Positions 26,496 through 34,512 of a stretch of DNA of 57,299 bases are shown piece by piece. Each line of letters opens with the position of its first letter. Position 1 is the stretch's first letter. Where the stretch lies: assembly GCA_964405375.1 (NCBI GenBank), contig CAYONQ010000002.1, positions 1-57,299 of the forward strand. Direction: 5' to 3'. Under the pieces are notes generated by a model. That model did no database searches. It worked only from the letters and a program-made list of their open reading frames with translations, and was not told the DNA's origin. This DNA comes from CAYONQ01 sp964405375 (GTDB lineage: Bacteria > Planctomycetota > Phycisphaerae > Sedimentisphaerales > Anaerobacaceae). Made by a program: the position numbers and the translations under genes.

Positions 26496-27272
26496 TTGCA
26501 AAGTACCACCGAAGAAAAGCTGAAAAGAACCACCAAGCGCCTTGGGTTGACTGTTGAGCAGATGCCCCGGCACATCGCCATAATTATGGACGGCAACGGC
26601 CGATGGGCACGGAAAAAAGGTCTGCCGCGCGCCGAGGGACATCGCCGGGGTGGAAAAACGGTTGAGAAGATAGCACAATACTGCGTTGACTTCGGCATCG
26701 AGTCTCTGACTTTATATTCCTTCAGCATAGAAAACTGGAAAAGACCCGTAGATGAGGTCAATTCCCTGATGCATCTCTACACCCGATACCTCGTTGAGAT
26801 TCGTCCTACGCTGATGAAGAATAACGTAAAGCTGGTTCACCTGGGACGGTCGGCACAATTGCCTTCAGCGGTAAAAAAGCAACTTGCAAAAACCATAAAG
26901 ATGACCGGCTCCAACACCGGTATGATACTTGCTCTGGCGCTGAACTACGGCGGCAGGGCTGAGATAATAGACGCAGTGAAAAAAATCGCCCGGAAATATA
27001 AAAAAGCCCAGCTCCGTCTCAAAGACATTGACGACCGCTGTATAAGCCGACACCTGTATACCGCTGACCTGGCCGAACCTGACCTTCTGATACGTACCGC
27101 AAACGAAATGAGAATCAGTAACTTTCTGCTCTGGCAGATTTCATACAGCGAATTCTATGTTACAAAAACCCTTTGGCCGGATTTCAAAAAACCGGATTTG
27201 GAAAAAGCGATACTGGGCTACGCACGGCGAAACAGGCGCTTCGGAGCTTTAAACGTGAAACGCCAAAGGTGA
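26496..27272 (+). CDS. uppS: Undecaprenyl diphosphate synthase (cis-prenyltransferase)
   Basis: 258 residues from a TTG start; an internal ATG at 26562 (MPRHIAIIMDG) is an alternative. Motifs are IAIIMDGNGRWARKKGLPR with the catalytic Asp, GHRRGGKTVE, LTLYSFSIENWKRP, LNYGGRAEI and PDLLIRTANEMRISNFLLWQ. The usual RTGGE is RTANE here, a small variation in the C-terminal diphosphate-binding segment. It condenses isopentenyl units onto farnesyl diphosphate to make the undecaprenyl carrier. cdsA follows closely, the common uppS-cdsA order. Confidence 0.95.
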   Translation: MQSTTEEKLKRTTKRLGLTVEQMPRHIAIIMDGNGRWARKKGLPRAEGHRRGGKTVEKIAQYCVDFGIESLTLYSFSIENWKRPVDEVNSLMHLYTRYLVEIRPTLMKNNVKLVHLGRSAQLPSAVKKQLAKTIKMTGSNTGMILALALNYGGRAEIIDAVKKIARKYKKAQLRLKDIDDRCISRHLYTADLAEPDLLIRTANEMRISNFLLWQISYSEFYVTKTLWPDFKKPDLEKAILGYARRNRRFGALNVKRQR

Positions 27273-27314
27273 AACATATCTCGCTTGAGATACGAGATAC
27301 CATATTCGCAAATT

Positions 27315-28172
27315 ATGCTGAAACATAGACTGCTTTTCGGCACATTGATGACGGTATTTTTTACCGCTGTCGTCATTCTTGACGGCTGGCTGGATGGCTC
27401 ACTAACCACCTGCCCGACAGACGACAAGGCGGTGCAGGCGACACTTCTCTGCATTTTGATAGCCGTATTAATAGTTCCCGCTCAATTTGAGTTTTCCAGG
27501 CTCGCTGCGGCGAAAAATCTGAAGATTTTTATGCCCATTTCAATTACCGCCGCTGTTCTTTTTGCAACCAGCCGGTACGTTCAGCAGCTTATCGAAATCC
27601 CGCCCGGCATCTATCTGCTTTTCCTGTCGGCGGTTTCGCTATTGGGATTACTCTTTACTCAATATATCCTTTACGGCAATTCAGCCGTGTTAGCCAATTG
27701 CGGGGCAAATTATTTTTCCATTATTTACCTTGGGCTTTTAAGCGCCTTTGTGCTGGCGGTGCGAATCGATTTCGGCCTCTGGCGGCTGCTTATGTTTATA
27801 TTTACCGTAAAATCTGCTGATATAGGGGCCTATGCAGTTGGTGCATCACTCGGCAGGCACAAATTTTCGCCGAAGCTCAGCCCCGGAAAGACCTGGGAGG
27901 GTATGGCCGGCGCCGTCGCGGTCGCAGTGCTAATTGCGGTTCTTTTTGCCGTCGACTGTGATATAATGGCCTGGTGGCTGGCGGCAATCTTCGGTGTGTG
28001 TTTTGCCTTTATCGGCCAGTTTGGTGATTTGGCCGAGTCTATGATAAAGCGGGACGTCGAGCAAAAAGATTCGGCGAACAATGTACCGGGCTTCGGCGGA
28101 ATATTAGACATCATTGACTCGCCTCTGGCAGCGGCACCGTTCGCATATCTGTTTTTTATGTACAGCGGTTAA
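27315..28172 (+). CDS. cdsA: Phosphatidate cytidylyltransferase
   Basis: 285 residues from the ATG at 27315. An upstream in-frame TTG at 27285 falls inside a GAGATACGAGATAC repeat and is considered unlikely. About eight transmembrane helices are followed by the CdsA signature region: SPGKTWEGMAGAVA, GQFGDLAESMIKRDVEQKD and PGFGGILDIIDS. The usual PGHGG...DR is PGFGG...DI here. It makes CDP-diacylglycerol from phosphatidate and CTP for phospholipid synthesis. It is partner in pathway to the PgpA half of the upstream fusion. Confidence 0.92.
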   Translation: MLKHRLLFGTLMTVFFTAVVILDGWLDGSLTTCPTDDKAVQATLLCILIAVLIVPAQFEFSRLAAAKNLKIFMPISITAAVLFATSRYVQQLIEIPPGIYLLFLSAVSLLGLLFTQYILYGNSAVLANCGANYFSIIYLGLLSAFVLAVRIDFGLWRLLMFIFTVKSADIGAYAVGASLGRHKFSPKLSPGKTWEGMAGAVAVAVLIAVLFAVDCDIMAWWLAAIFGVCFAFIGQFGDLAESMIKRDVEQKDSANNVPGFGGILDIIDSPLAAAPFAYLFFMYSG

Positions 28173-28184
28173 CAAAGGAAAACT

Positions 28185-29135
28185 TTGGAAGTTACCGTAC
28201 AATTAGACCCTGTCCACAACCAGCTTGAGCTGTTCGGCCCTGCCGACAGCTATCTGCGGCTTTTGCGTCAGTCGCTCGGCGTTAAAATCACCGCCCGACA
28301 AGCCGATTTAATAATCACCGGCAGGCAGGAAAATGTAAACGCCGTTGCCGAAGTTGTTGACAAAATGCAAAGACATCTTATCAAACATGGCTCGCTTACC
28401 GCCGATGATGTAACCACCTTCTTAACACAGCGGGACTCGCTCATAGGCGGTCAGGCCGGCAAGGCCATTACTGTTTATTCCCACAAGAAGGTTATCGAGC
28501 CGTCCACCAAAGCACAGTTGAAGTACATTGAAGCAATGCTGGCCAATGACCTTACGTTTTGTATAGGCCCGGCCGGAACAGGCAAAACATACCTCGCCGT
28601 TGCGGTTGCGGTCTCAATGCTGAAGAAAAAACAGGTCAGAAGAATCGTCCTTGCTCGACCAGCTGTGGAGGCAGGGGAGAAACTGGGGTTCTTGCCGGGC
28701 GATATGCAGGCAAAGGTAAACCCGTATCTTCGCCCTCTCTTTGATGCCCTCGAATATATGATGGACTTTACCCAGATGAGAAAGTTTATGGAGCTGGATA
28801 TTATCGAGATTATCCCACTTGCCTTTATGCGCGGCAGAACCCTGAACGAGGCCGCAATCATCTGTGACGAGGCCCAGAACACCTCGCCATTGCAGATGTT
28901 AATGATATTGACCAGATTGGGACGCGGCTCTAAAATGATAATAACGGGCGACATAACACAGATAGACCTGGATGTTGGCCAGAGAAGCGGAATGGTCGAG
29001 GCAATGGAAACCCTGCGACGAATCAAAGGTATAGCTACTGTAAAACTAACTCGGAAGGACATCGTGCGACATCGACTGGTTCAAAATATCGTGCTGGCCT
29101 ATGGGAAAAAGGCCAAAAAGCAAATGAATGGATGA
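28185..29135 (+). CDS. PhoH-family ATPase (YbeZ type)
   Basis: 316 residues from TTG preceded by AAAGGAAAA. An N-terminal KH-like segment leads to the PhoH NTPase: AMLANDLTFCIGPAGTGKTY (Walker A), ILARPAVEAGEKLGFLPG, AIICDEAQNTSP (Walker B) and RGSKMIITGDITQIDL. YbeZ-type PhoH proteins work with YbeY in rRNA and RNA metabolism. ybeY lies two genes downstream in the same operon. It starts 12 bases after cdsA. Confidence 0.93.
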   Translation: MEVTVQLDPVHNQLELFGPADSYLRLLRQSLGVKITARQADLIITGRQENVNAVAEVVDKMQRHLIKHGSLTADDVTTFLTQRDSLIGGQAGKAITVYSHKKVIEPSTKAQLKYIEAMLANDLTFCIGPAGTGKTYLAVAVAVSMLKKKQVRRIVLARPAVEAGEKLGFLPGDMQAKVNPYLRPLFDALEYMMDFTQMRKFMELDIIEIIPLAFMRGRTLNEAAIICDEAQNTSPLQMLMILTRLGRGSKMIITGDITQIDLDVGQRSGMVEAMETLRRIKGIATVKLTRKDIVRHRLVQNIVLAYGKKAKKQMNG

Positions 29136-29182
29136 GCAGACGAGTAAACGCATTTACTCATTTTACACTTAAGGGCAAATAA

Positions 29183-30754
29183 ATGTGGTTCTTGAAGTTC
29201 TTGAAAAAGACAAGTCCGCGGCGAAGCCAGGTGCGAAAGAGCATGGCTGCCGAACGGCTCTCGCAAATAAGCCGATTAGCCAGCACCGAGCATGTAATCT
29301 CTGTCCTGCTGGGGCTGGTATTCGTTGTCCTTTGCGTGCTTATCCTGTCATTCGAACTGATCCAGCAGGGGCGCTATAGCGCGGTGATACCAATAGCTGC
29401 CATAGTGGTGCTGACCTCTACCGCTGCGGCTTTCTACATCCATCACTGGCAGAGTCAAATAATAAAGAACCACACCAGAGCACTGGCGCTGATTGGCTTG
29501 TTTGTCTTGTTGTTAGCCACAGCAAAGCTGGGCCGCCTGCTGACCGGTCAGGCCTCGTGGGCCACCGGAACCGCAGTCACGGCGGCGGTCATCTTGACGA
29601 TTGCTTACAACCAGCGATTCGCAATAGGTATGAGTATATTTTATCTGGCCCTTGCCTGCTTCGCTGTCGGTTCTGTAACGAATGTCAACCTGCTCTTGAC
29701 GATGGCCGCCGGCGCTTTCACCTGCTGTTTCTCACTGAGGGAAATCCGCACGAGGATGAAGCTGCTTGAGGTCGGTTCTCTTGCAGCGGCAATAGTGTTC
29801 ATAACAGCGGCTGCTTTGGGTTTCTGGGCCAGGTCTCAGACACAGTTTTTTATATTTGGGAATCTGGCTGAGTCCTCCCGGCCTGCCGATATCTTCAGCA
29901 ATGCCGGCTTCCATGCAGGCGCCACTTTCCTGGCGGGGCTGCTCATTCAGAGTCTGCTGCCGCTTATCGAGAAAGTCTTTCGCATAGCAACGAGTATGAC
30001 GCTGCTGGACTACAGTGATGCGAATCAGCCCTTATTGAAACGGCTTGCTATGGAAGCGCCCGGCACATTCAGTCATAGCTTACTGATTGGCTCTATTGCT
30101 GAGGCCGCTGCCGAAGCAATCGGTCGAAATGGCCTGTTGTGCAGGGTTGGGGCATATTACCACGATATCGGCAAAATCAACAAGCCCACCTATTTCGCGG
30201 AAAACGAGATGGGCTCGGTCAGTCGGCATAAAGAGCTTTCGCCTGCAATGAGTCAGTTAATTATCGTGGGCCACGTCAAGGATGGAATAGAAATGGCCAA
30301 GGAATACAGTTTGCCGGCAATACTGTGGCAATTTATCGAAACACACCACGGTACGACGCTGGTCGAATACTTTTACAATGAGGCCAAGAAAAGACACGAT
30401 GAAAAACAAGCTGAGCCCTCCGAAAGTGAGTTCAGATATGCAGGGCCAAAGCCGCAAACAAAAGAGGCCGCAATTGTAATGCTGGCCGATACCGTAGAAA
30501 GTGCCGCCAGGTCTCTGACCGAAGTAACGCCAACGAAGATAGAAACGGTCGTGCATAATATGGCTATGAAACGCCTGCAGGACGGCCAATTCGACGAATG
30601 CGACCTGTCCCTCCGCGAGCTCAGTCAGATAGAAGCAAGTATGTCAAAAACCCTTGCGGGACATTATCATGGCAGAATAGCATATCCCAAGTCACCTGAG
30701 GTGCCGGAAGAAATCCAATCTCAGCCGGAGCAAATCAAGCAGAAAAGCAGCTAA
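29183..30754 (+). CDS. PgpH/YqfF-like membrane HD-domain phosphohydrolase
   Basis: 523 residues. A cytoplasmic basic N-terminus is followed by about seven or eight transmembrane helices (residues 38-235). The C-terminal HD domain has GTFSHSLLIGSIAEAA, YYHDIGKINKPTYF and FIETHHGTTLVEYF. The layout corresponds to the 7TM-HD family, but the large extracellular 7TMR-HDED domain is missing, so the protein is shorter than the usual 700 or so residues. Family members such as PgpH hydrolyse c-di-AMP; that activity is inferred here. The position between phoH and ybeY is the typical one. Confidence 0.88.
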   Translation: MWFLKFLKKTSPRRSQVRKSMAAERLSQISRLASTEHVISVLLGLVFVVLCVLILSFELIQQGRYSAVIPIAAIVVLTSTAAAFYIHHWQSQIIKNHTRALALIGLFVLLLATAKLGRLLTGQASWATGTAVTAAVILTIAYNQRFAIGMSIFYLALACFAVGSVTNVNLLLTMAAGAFTCCFSLREIRTRMKLLEVGSLAAAIVFITAAALGFWARSQTQFFIFGNLAESSRPADIFSNAGFHAGATFLAGLLIQSLLPLIEKVFRIATSMTLLDYSDANQPLLKRLAMEAPGTFSHSLLIGSIAEAAAEAIGRNGLLCRVGAYYHDIGKINKPTYFAENEMGSVSRHKELSPAMSQLIIVGHVKDGIEMAKEYSLPAILWQFIETHHGTTLVEYFYNEAKKRHDEKQAEPSESEFRYAGPKPQTKEAAIVMLADTVESAARSLTEVTPTKIETVVHNMAMKRLQDGQFDECDLSLRELSQIEASMSKTLAGHYHGRIAYPKSPEVPEEIQSQPEQIKQKSS

Positions 30755-30759
30755 CAATT

Positions 30760-31281
30760 ATGGACGCTGGGAAACAAGGCCAGGATATAATTGTTCAAAT
30801 CACCAGAAAATTCGAAGATATAGACGTTAACCTGCCTAATCTTAAGAAATTGGTCGAAGCCATCTGCACTCGTTTTACGAGCTACGAGACACGAGATACG
30901 AGATACGATATTAGTATCGCACTGGTTGACGACGCTGAAATCCGCAGAATAAACAGGCAGTTTTTGAATCGTAACAATTCTACCGATTGCCTGAGTTTTG
31001 ATTTGTCCGATGATACAGGCTCTGCAAAGTCATTCGAGCTGCTGATTAATGCTGAAAGGGCCATCAGAGAGGCGAGTCGGCGAGGGCATTTGGCCGAGGC
31101 CGAGCTGGCGCTTTACATAGCGCATGGCCTGCTGCATCATCTCGGGTTTGACGATTCGACACCGGCACAGGCAAAAAAAATGCATAGTACCGAAGATGAA
31201 ATTTTACAGCAGCTCGGCTACGGTTTGGTGTATAATAAGAACGTAAAAGCACAAAGGCGCAAGGGCACAAGACACCTGTGA
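30760..31281 (+). CDS. ybeY: Endoribonuclease/rRNA maturation factor YbeY
   Basis: 173 residues. The zinc site reads HGLLHHLGFDD: the first two His are present, but the third ligand, usually His (GYDH), is Asp. Upstream motifs ISIALVDDAEIRRINRQFLN and DCLSFDL are typical. Residues 41-50 (SYETRDTRYD) are encoded by a dispersed ACGAGATACGAGATAC repeat, making an insert between the first helix and the beta-strand. The C-terminus (KAQRRKGTRHL) may also be repeat-derived. YbeY is needed for 16S rRNA 3'-end processing and 70S quality control. It follows the HD gene by 5 bases. Confidence 0.9.
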   Translation: MDAGKQGQDIIVQITRKFEDIDVNLPNLKKLVEAICTRFTSYETRDTRYDISIALVDDAEIRRINRQFLNRNNSTDCLSFDLSDDTGSAKSFELLINAERAIREASRRGHLAEAELALYIAHGLLHHLGFDDSTPAQAKKMHSTEDEILQQLGYGLVYNKNVKAQRRKGTRHL

Positions 31282-31328
31282 TTTATACACCTGCAACCTG
31301 TGCACTAAGCTAATTGAGAGGATATTGA

Positions 31329-32624
31329 GTGAGTTATGTTGGTTGGAGTATGTGTTTGATTTGTCTTCTGGCTGGTGGGACACTGTTTTTCTCTGTTAAT
31401 ACCGCTGCCCTGCGAATATTCTCGCTCGCCAAACTGCAGGAGGCATTCAAGGCGGCAAACAAGAAAGAATCACCGGAAGACCTTGCCGGCGGGCTCGCCA
31501 GAGACAGCGAAAGGCTGGTTTTGGCCTGCTCGCTATATCGGCTTATCTTTAATATGTGCATACTACTACTGCTGTTGAGTATCTTCGCAACGCTGCGACA
31601 GAGCAGCCCGCAAGCCGGTGATTATCTGGCTACGTTTGTTATCGCATCGGTGATATTTTCGATATTCAGCCTGGCAATCCCTCACGCCTGGGCCAAATAC
31701 GCAGGCGAGAAAATCCTCAGCCGAACGTATAAACTGCTGATGTTCTTCACGGTTTTGGCATGGCCGGTCCTTTACGTTTTCCGGCTATACGATGGCTTTG
31801 TCCGTCGGCTGGCCGGAGTGGTCGAGGCAACGCCGGAAGAAGACAGGGAGGAAAAACAGGAAGAATTTTTAACCGGCCTTGAGCAACACAGAATGGAGGG
31901 TGTGGTCGATGAAGAAGAACAGGAGATGATTGAAAGTGTGTTAGAATTAGGCGAGACTTGCGCCGATGAGATTATGACGCCCCGCACGGATATCGTGGCG
32001 GTCGAGGCCGGTGCTGATTTGCAGACGGTCCTGGAGATTATCAACACCGCGGGGCATTCCCGCGTTCCGGTCTATGAAGATAATATAGATAATATAGTCG
32101 GGTTGGTTTACGCCAAGGACTTGCTCGCGGAGGTCGGCAAAAACCCGGCGGACTTCAAACTGCGCGACAAAGTAAGAGACGCTTACTTTGTTCCTGAAAC
32201 GAAGCCACTCAAGGCACTTCTGCACGAGTTTCAGAATCAAAAATTGCACATAGCCGTAGTGCTCGATGAATACGGCGGAACAGCCGGCATTGTTACCCTG
32301 GAGGATATTATCGAGGAGCTCGTCGGTGAAATAACCGATGAATACGAGAAATCAGAGCCCGAGCCCATAAAGCAAATCGACCAGAACACCGTCGAAGTTG
32401 ATGCCAGGCAATACGTCGATGACTTAAACGATGAGCTCGATTTGAATCTGCCCGAACATGAGGATTACGATACCATAGGTGGTTTTGTCTTCTCGCACCT
32501 GGGTTATATCCCCAAAACCGGTGCCAGCTTCGATTACGAGAGTCTAAAATTTGCCGTATCTTCCGCTGAGCCGAGAAGGATAAAACGAATCAGAATAACA
32601 AAAAGCGTGAATCGTGAAGCGTGA
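31329..32624 (+). CDS. CNNM/CorC-HlyC-type membrane protein with CBS domains
   Basis: 431 residues from a GTG with GAGAGGA upstream. The DUF21/CNNM transmembrane domain covers residues 1-175 with about four helices. A CBS pair follows (MTPRTDIVAVEAG, HSRVPVYEDNIDNIVGLVYA and LHIAVVLDEYGGTAGIVTLE). The C-terminal CorC_HlyC domain contains DYDTIGGFVFSHLGYIPKTG. Such proteins are proposed Mg2+/Co2+ efflux factors. The gene is in the classical ybeY-CBS-recO order. The last codons (SVNREA) overlap the CGTGAATCGTGAAGCGTGA repeat that continues into the recO leader. Confidence 0.9.
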   Translation: MSYVGWSMCLICLLAGGTLFFSVNTAALRIFSLAKLQEAFKAANKKESPEDLAGGLARDSERLVLACSLYRLIFNMCILLLLLSIFATLRQSSPQAGDYLATFVIASVIFSIFSLAIPHAWAKYAGEKILSRTYKLLMFFTVLAWPVLYVFRLYDGFVRRLAGVVEATPEEDREEKQEEFLTGLEQHRMEGVVDEEEQEMIESVLELGETCADEIMTPRTDIVAVEAGADLQTVLEIINTAGHSRVPVYEDNIDNIVGLVYAKDLLAEVGKNPADFKLRDKVRDAYFVPETKPLKALLHEFQNQKLHIAVVLDEYGGTAGIVTLEDIIEELVGEITDEYEKSEPEPIKQIDQNTVEVDARQYVDDLNDELDLNLPEHEDYDTIGGFVFSHLGYIPKTGASFDYESLKFAVSSAEPRRIKRIRITKSVNREA

Positions 32625-32673
32625 AATGTATCTCGAACACGAATCACGAGACGCGAATCACGAGACGCGAAAA
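32596..32673. repeat. CGTGAATCGTGAAG / CACGAATCACGAGACG inverted word repeat
   Basis: On the left the sequence is CGTGAATCGTGAAGCGTGA; on the right CACGAATCACGAGACGCG is repeated. The two sides are roughly complementary and can fold into a hairpin across the junction between the CBS-protein stop and the recO start. It is one of several word-like repeats in the window. Confidence 0.7.
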
Positions 32674-32674
32674 A

Positions 32675-33409
32675 ATGTTGGTCAAGGACACCGCTATTTG
32701 CATACGTGCCGTCGATTACTCCGAGACGTCCCAGATTGTAACATTTTTTACCAGAGCAGCCGGCAGAATCAGTGCCATCGCCAAGGGCTCGAAACGACCC
32801 AAATCAAAATTCGACGGCCCGATTGAATTATTCTCTTGTGGAAACATTGTTTTTTCTGATTCAAATAAGGAAAAACTTGCCACCTTGACAGAGTTCGAGC
32901 AGCAGCCCGGCTTTGCACGCCTGGCTGATAATCTTTTTGCGTTAAATTGCTGTTTGTTTGCCGCCGAGCTGGTAAATGACCTGACAGACGATTACGACCC
33001 ACATCCGCAGCTTTTTGATAGCTTCCTTCAGTTTTTGCAAAACGCCAACGAGCATCGAGATACGTTGTCTTTATTGATATTATTTCAATTGTCTCTGCTG
33101 AAAGAAATCGGTCTGATGCCGATTTTGGATTACTGTGTAAATTGTAAAACGAGATACGAGCGGCAAGCGACGAGCAACGAGGTTTATTTCAGCAGTTCGG
33201 CTAATGGTATTGTTTGCAGGGATTGCGAGGCCAGCTTCCCAGACAAGATTAGATTAACCGGAGATGCTGCGAATTGTTTAGCTAACTTGAAACGGATTAC
33301 CGACACAAATGAAAAAACGCTCAACGAAATCGAGGGGATTTTAATTATTCACTTCACCGAGATTCTCAGCCGACCTCCCAAAATGGCAAAGTATATTTTG
33401 AGAAGCTAA
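32675..33409 (+). CDS. recO: DNA repair protein RecO
   Basis: 244 residues from the ATG at 32675 (MLVKDTAICIRAVDYSETSQ), the canonical RecO N-terminus. A GTG at 32621 would add 18 residues encoded wholly by the repeat and is rejected. The N-terminal OB fold, helical middle and C-terminal zinc-like segment (DYCVNCKTRYER...GIVCRDCEASF, four Cys) are present. Residues about 158-170 are encoded by an ACGAGATACGAG-type word repeat inserted between the two Cys pairs. RecO acts with RecR to load RecA on SSB-coated DNA. No clear ribosome-binding site is seen because the repeat reaches the start codon. Confidence 0.92.
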   Translation: MLVKDTAICIRAVDYSETSQIVTFFTRAAGRISAIAKGSKRPKSKFDGPIELFSCGNIVFSDSNKEKLATLTEFEQQPGFARLADNLFALNCCLFAAELVNDLTDDYDPHPQLFDSFLQFLQNANEHRDTLSLLILFQLSLLKEIGLMPILDYCVNCKTRYERQATSNEVYFSSSANGIVCRDCEASFPDKIRLTGDAANCLANLKRITDTNEKTLNEIEGILIIHFTEILSRPPKMAKYILRS

Positions 33410-34512
33410 ACTGGATTTTAAAAATCCGGAATTTTTAAAAAACGCCGATTTTTGGGGTTTATTTAAAAGTGGGATGTGGGTTTTTGGGTGAAAAATGAGG
33501 TTTTGGGGGTAAGTTTAGGTGGTTTGGGTAAGATAAGCAGGGAAAAAATGGAGAAAAATGGAGAAAAATAGAGAAAAATGAAGAAAAATAGAGAAAAATA
33601 GAGAAAAATAGAGAAATTTTGCGAAAAATTGCAAAAAAATGAGAAAAAAAGAGAAAAAAAGAGGATAGGGGTTAGGGTATAGGGTATAGGGGATAGGGGG
33701 GTAAAAAAGTTTTGAGTTTTTAGTTTTAAGTTTTGAGTTTTTCCAGACGCGGAACACAGACCTATTTTAGTCAGCTTTGTGTACTCGACAATCGCTGCTC
33801 TGAGAGCAAGCTCTCTCCGCAGAGCATTGCCTTCGTCCACAGGCGGCTTAGCCGCCACAGCTTCGCTTTAAGCTGACTAAATTCGTATGTAGTAGCTTGT
33901 TGCTGGTTGTTTGTTGTTCGTTGAAGTTGGGAGTTTGGGGATAGTTCGCCGTAGGCGGAGGTTCGATATTTGGTTGAAAGAAATTGCGGTTTTGGGGTTT
34001 TATTAGACGCGGATTTACACGGGTTGACACGGCATTTTGTTTTGGCCGCAGAGTGCACAGAGGCCACAGAGCTTTTAGCCGGCTTTGGTGTTCTCGGCAA
34101 GCTCCGCTCTCAAAGTAAACTTTTGCCGCAGAGCATTGCCTTCGCCCACGGGGTCATTTTGCAATGTCCCTTTATGAAGCCGGCTTTTGTAATTGATGAT
34201 TGATAAATGATGTTTTATTATTTGGAAAAGATGACCGGGCCCCAGATAAAAACATTCTGGGGTCTTCGCTTTGCTACGAGGGGATTTTGTAAAAGTATAT
34301 AAGTATCCCGATTAAATCGGGATACTTATGGAGTGCTTTAAGAATCATGGTTTTGGGGTTTATGGTTTTTGGATGAGGGATTTGAGGAGGGGATTTTTTT
34401 GTTTTTGACCACGAATGAACACGAAGAAATTTAACCACGGAGAGCGCGGATGTTTAGCCAAACAAGGGCGGCCCTAATCATTAAACTGCAATGTCGGGGT
34501 TCGTCCAGCATT
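33410..34512. repeat. 1.1-kb gene-free, repeat-rich spacer
   Basis: No gene is supported. It contains a purine minisatellite of GAGAAAAAT(A/G)-type units (33539-33661) and a short GGGTATAGG-type array (33662-33705). A diverged pair of about 80-base segments (33768-33850 and 34076-34160) shares a 19-base identical core, CCGCAGAGCATTGCCTTCG. There is a hairpin CCCCAGA...TCTGGGG (34240-34262) and a perfect palindrome AAGTATCCCGAT-taa-ATCGGGATACTT (34301-34327). Word-like strings such as GACCACGAATGAACACGAAG also occur. Reading frames here are low-complexity and not credible proteins. Confidence 0.85.

Noticed and set aside
33463..33858. Reverse-strand frame rich in Phe/Ser in the purine minisatellite
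   Set aside because: Low-complexity translation of the GAGAAAAAT array; no start signal and no conserved pattern.
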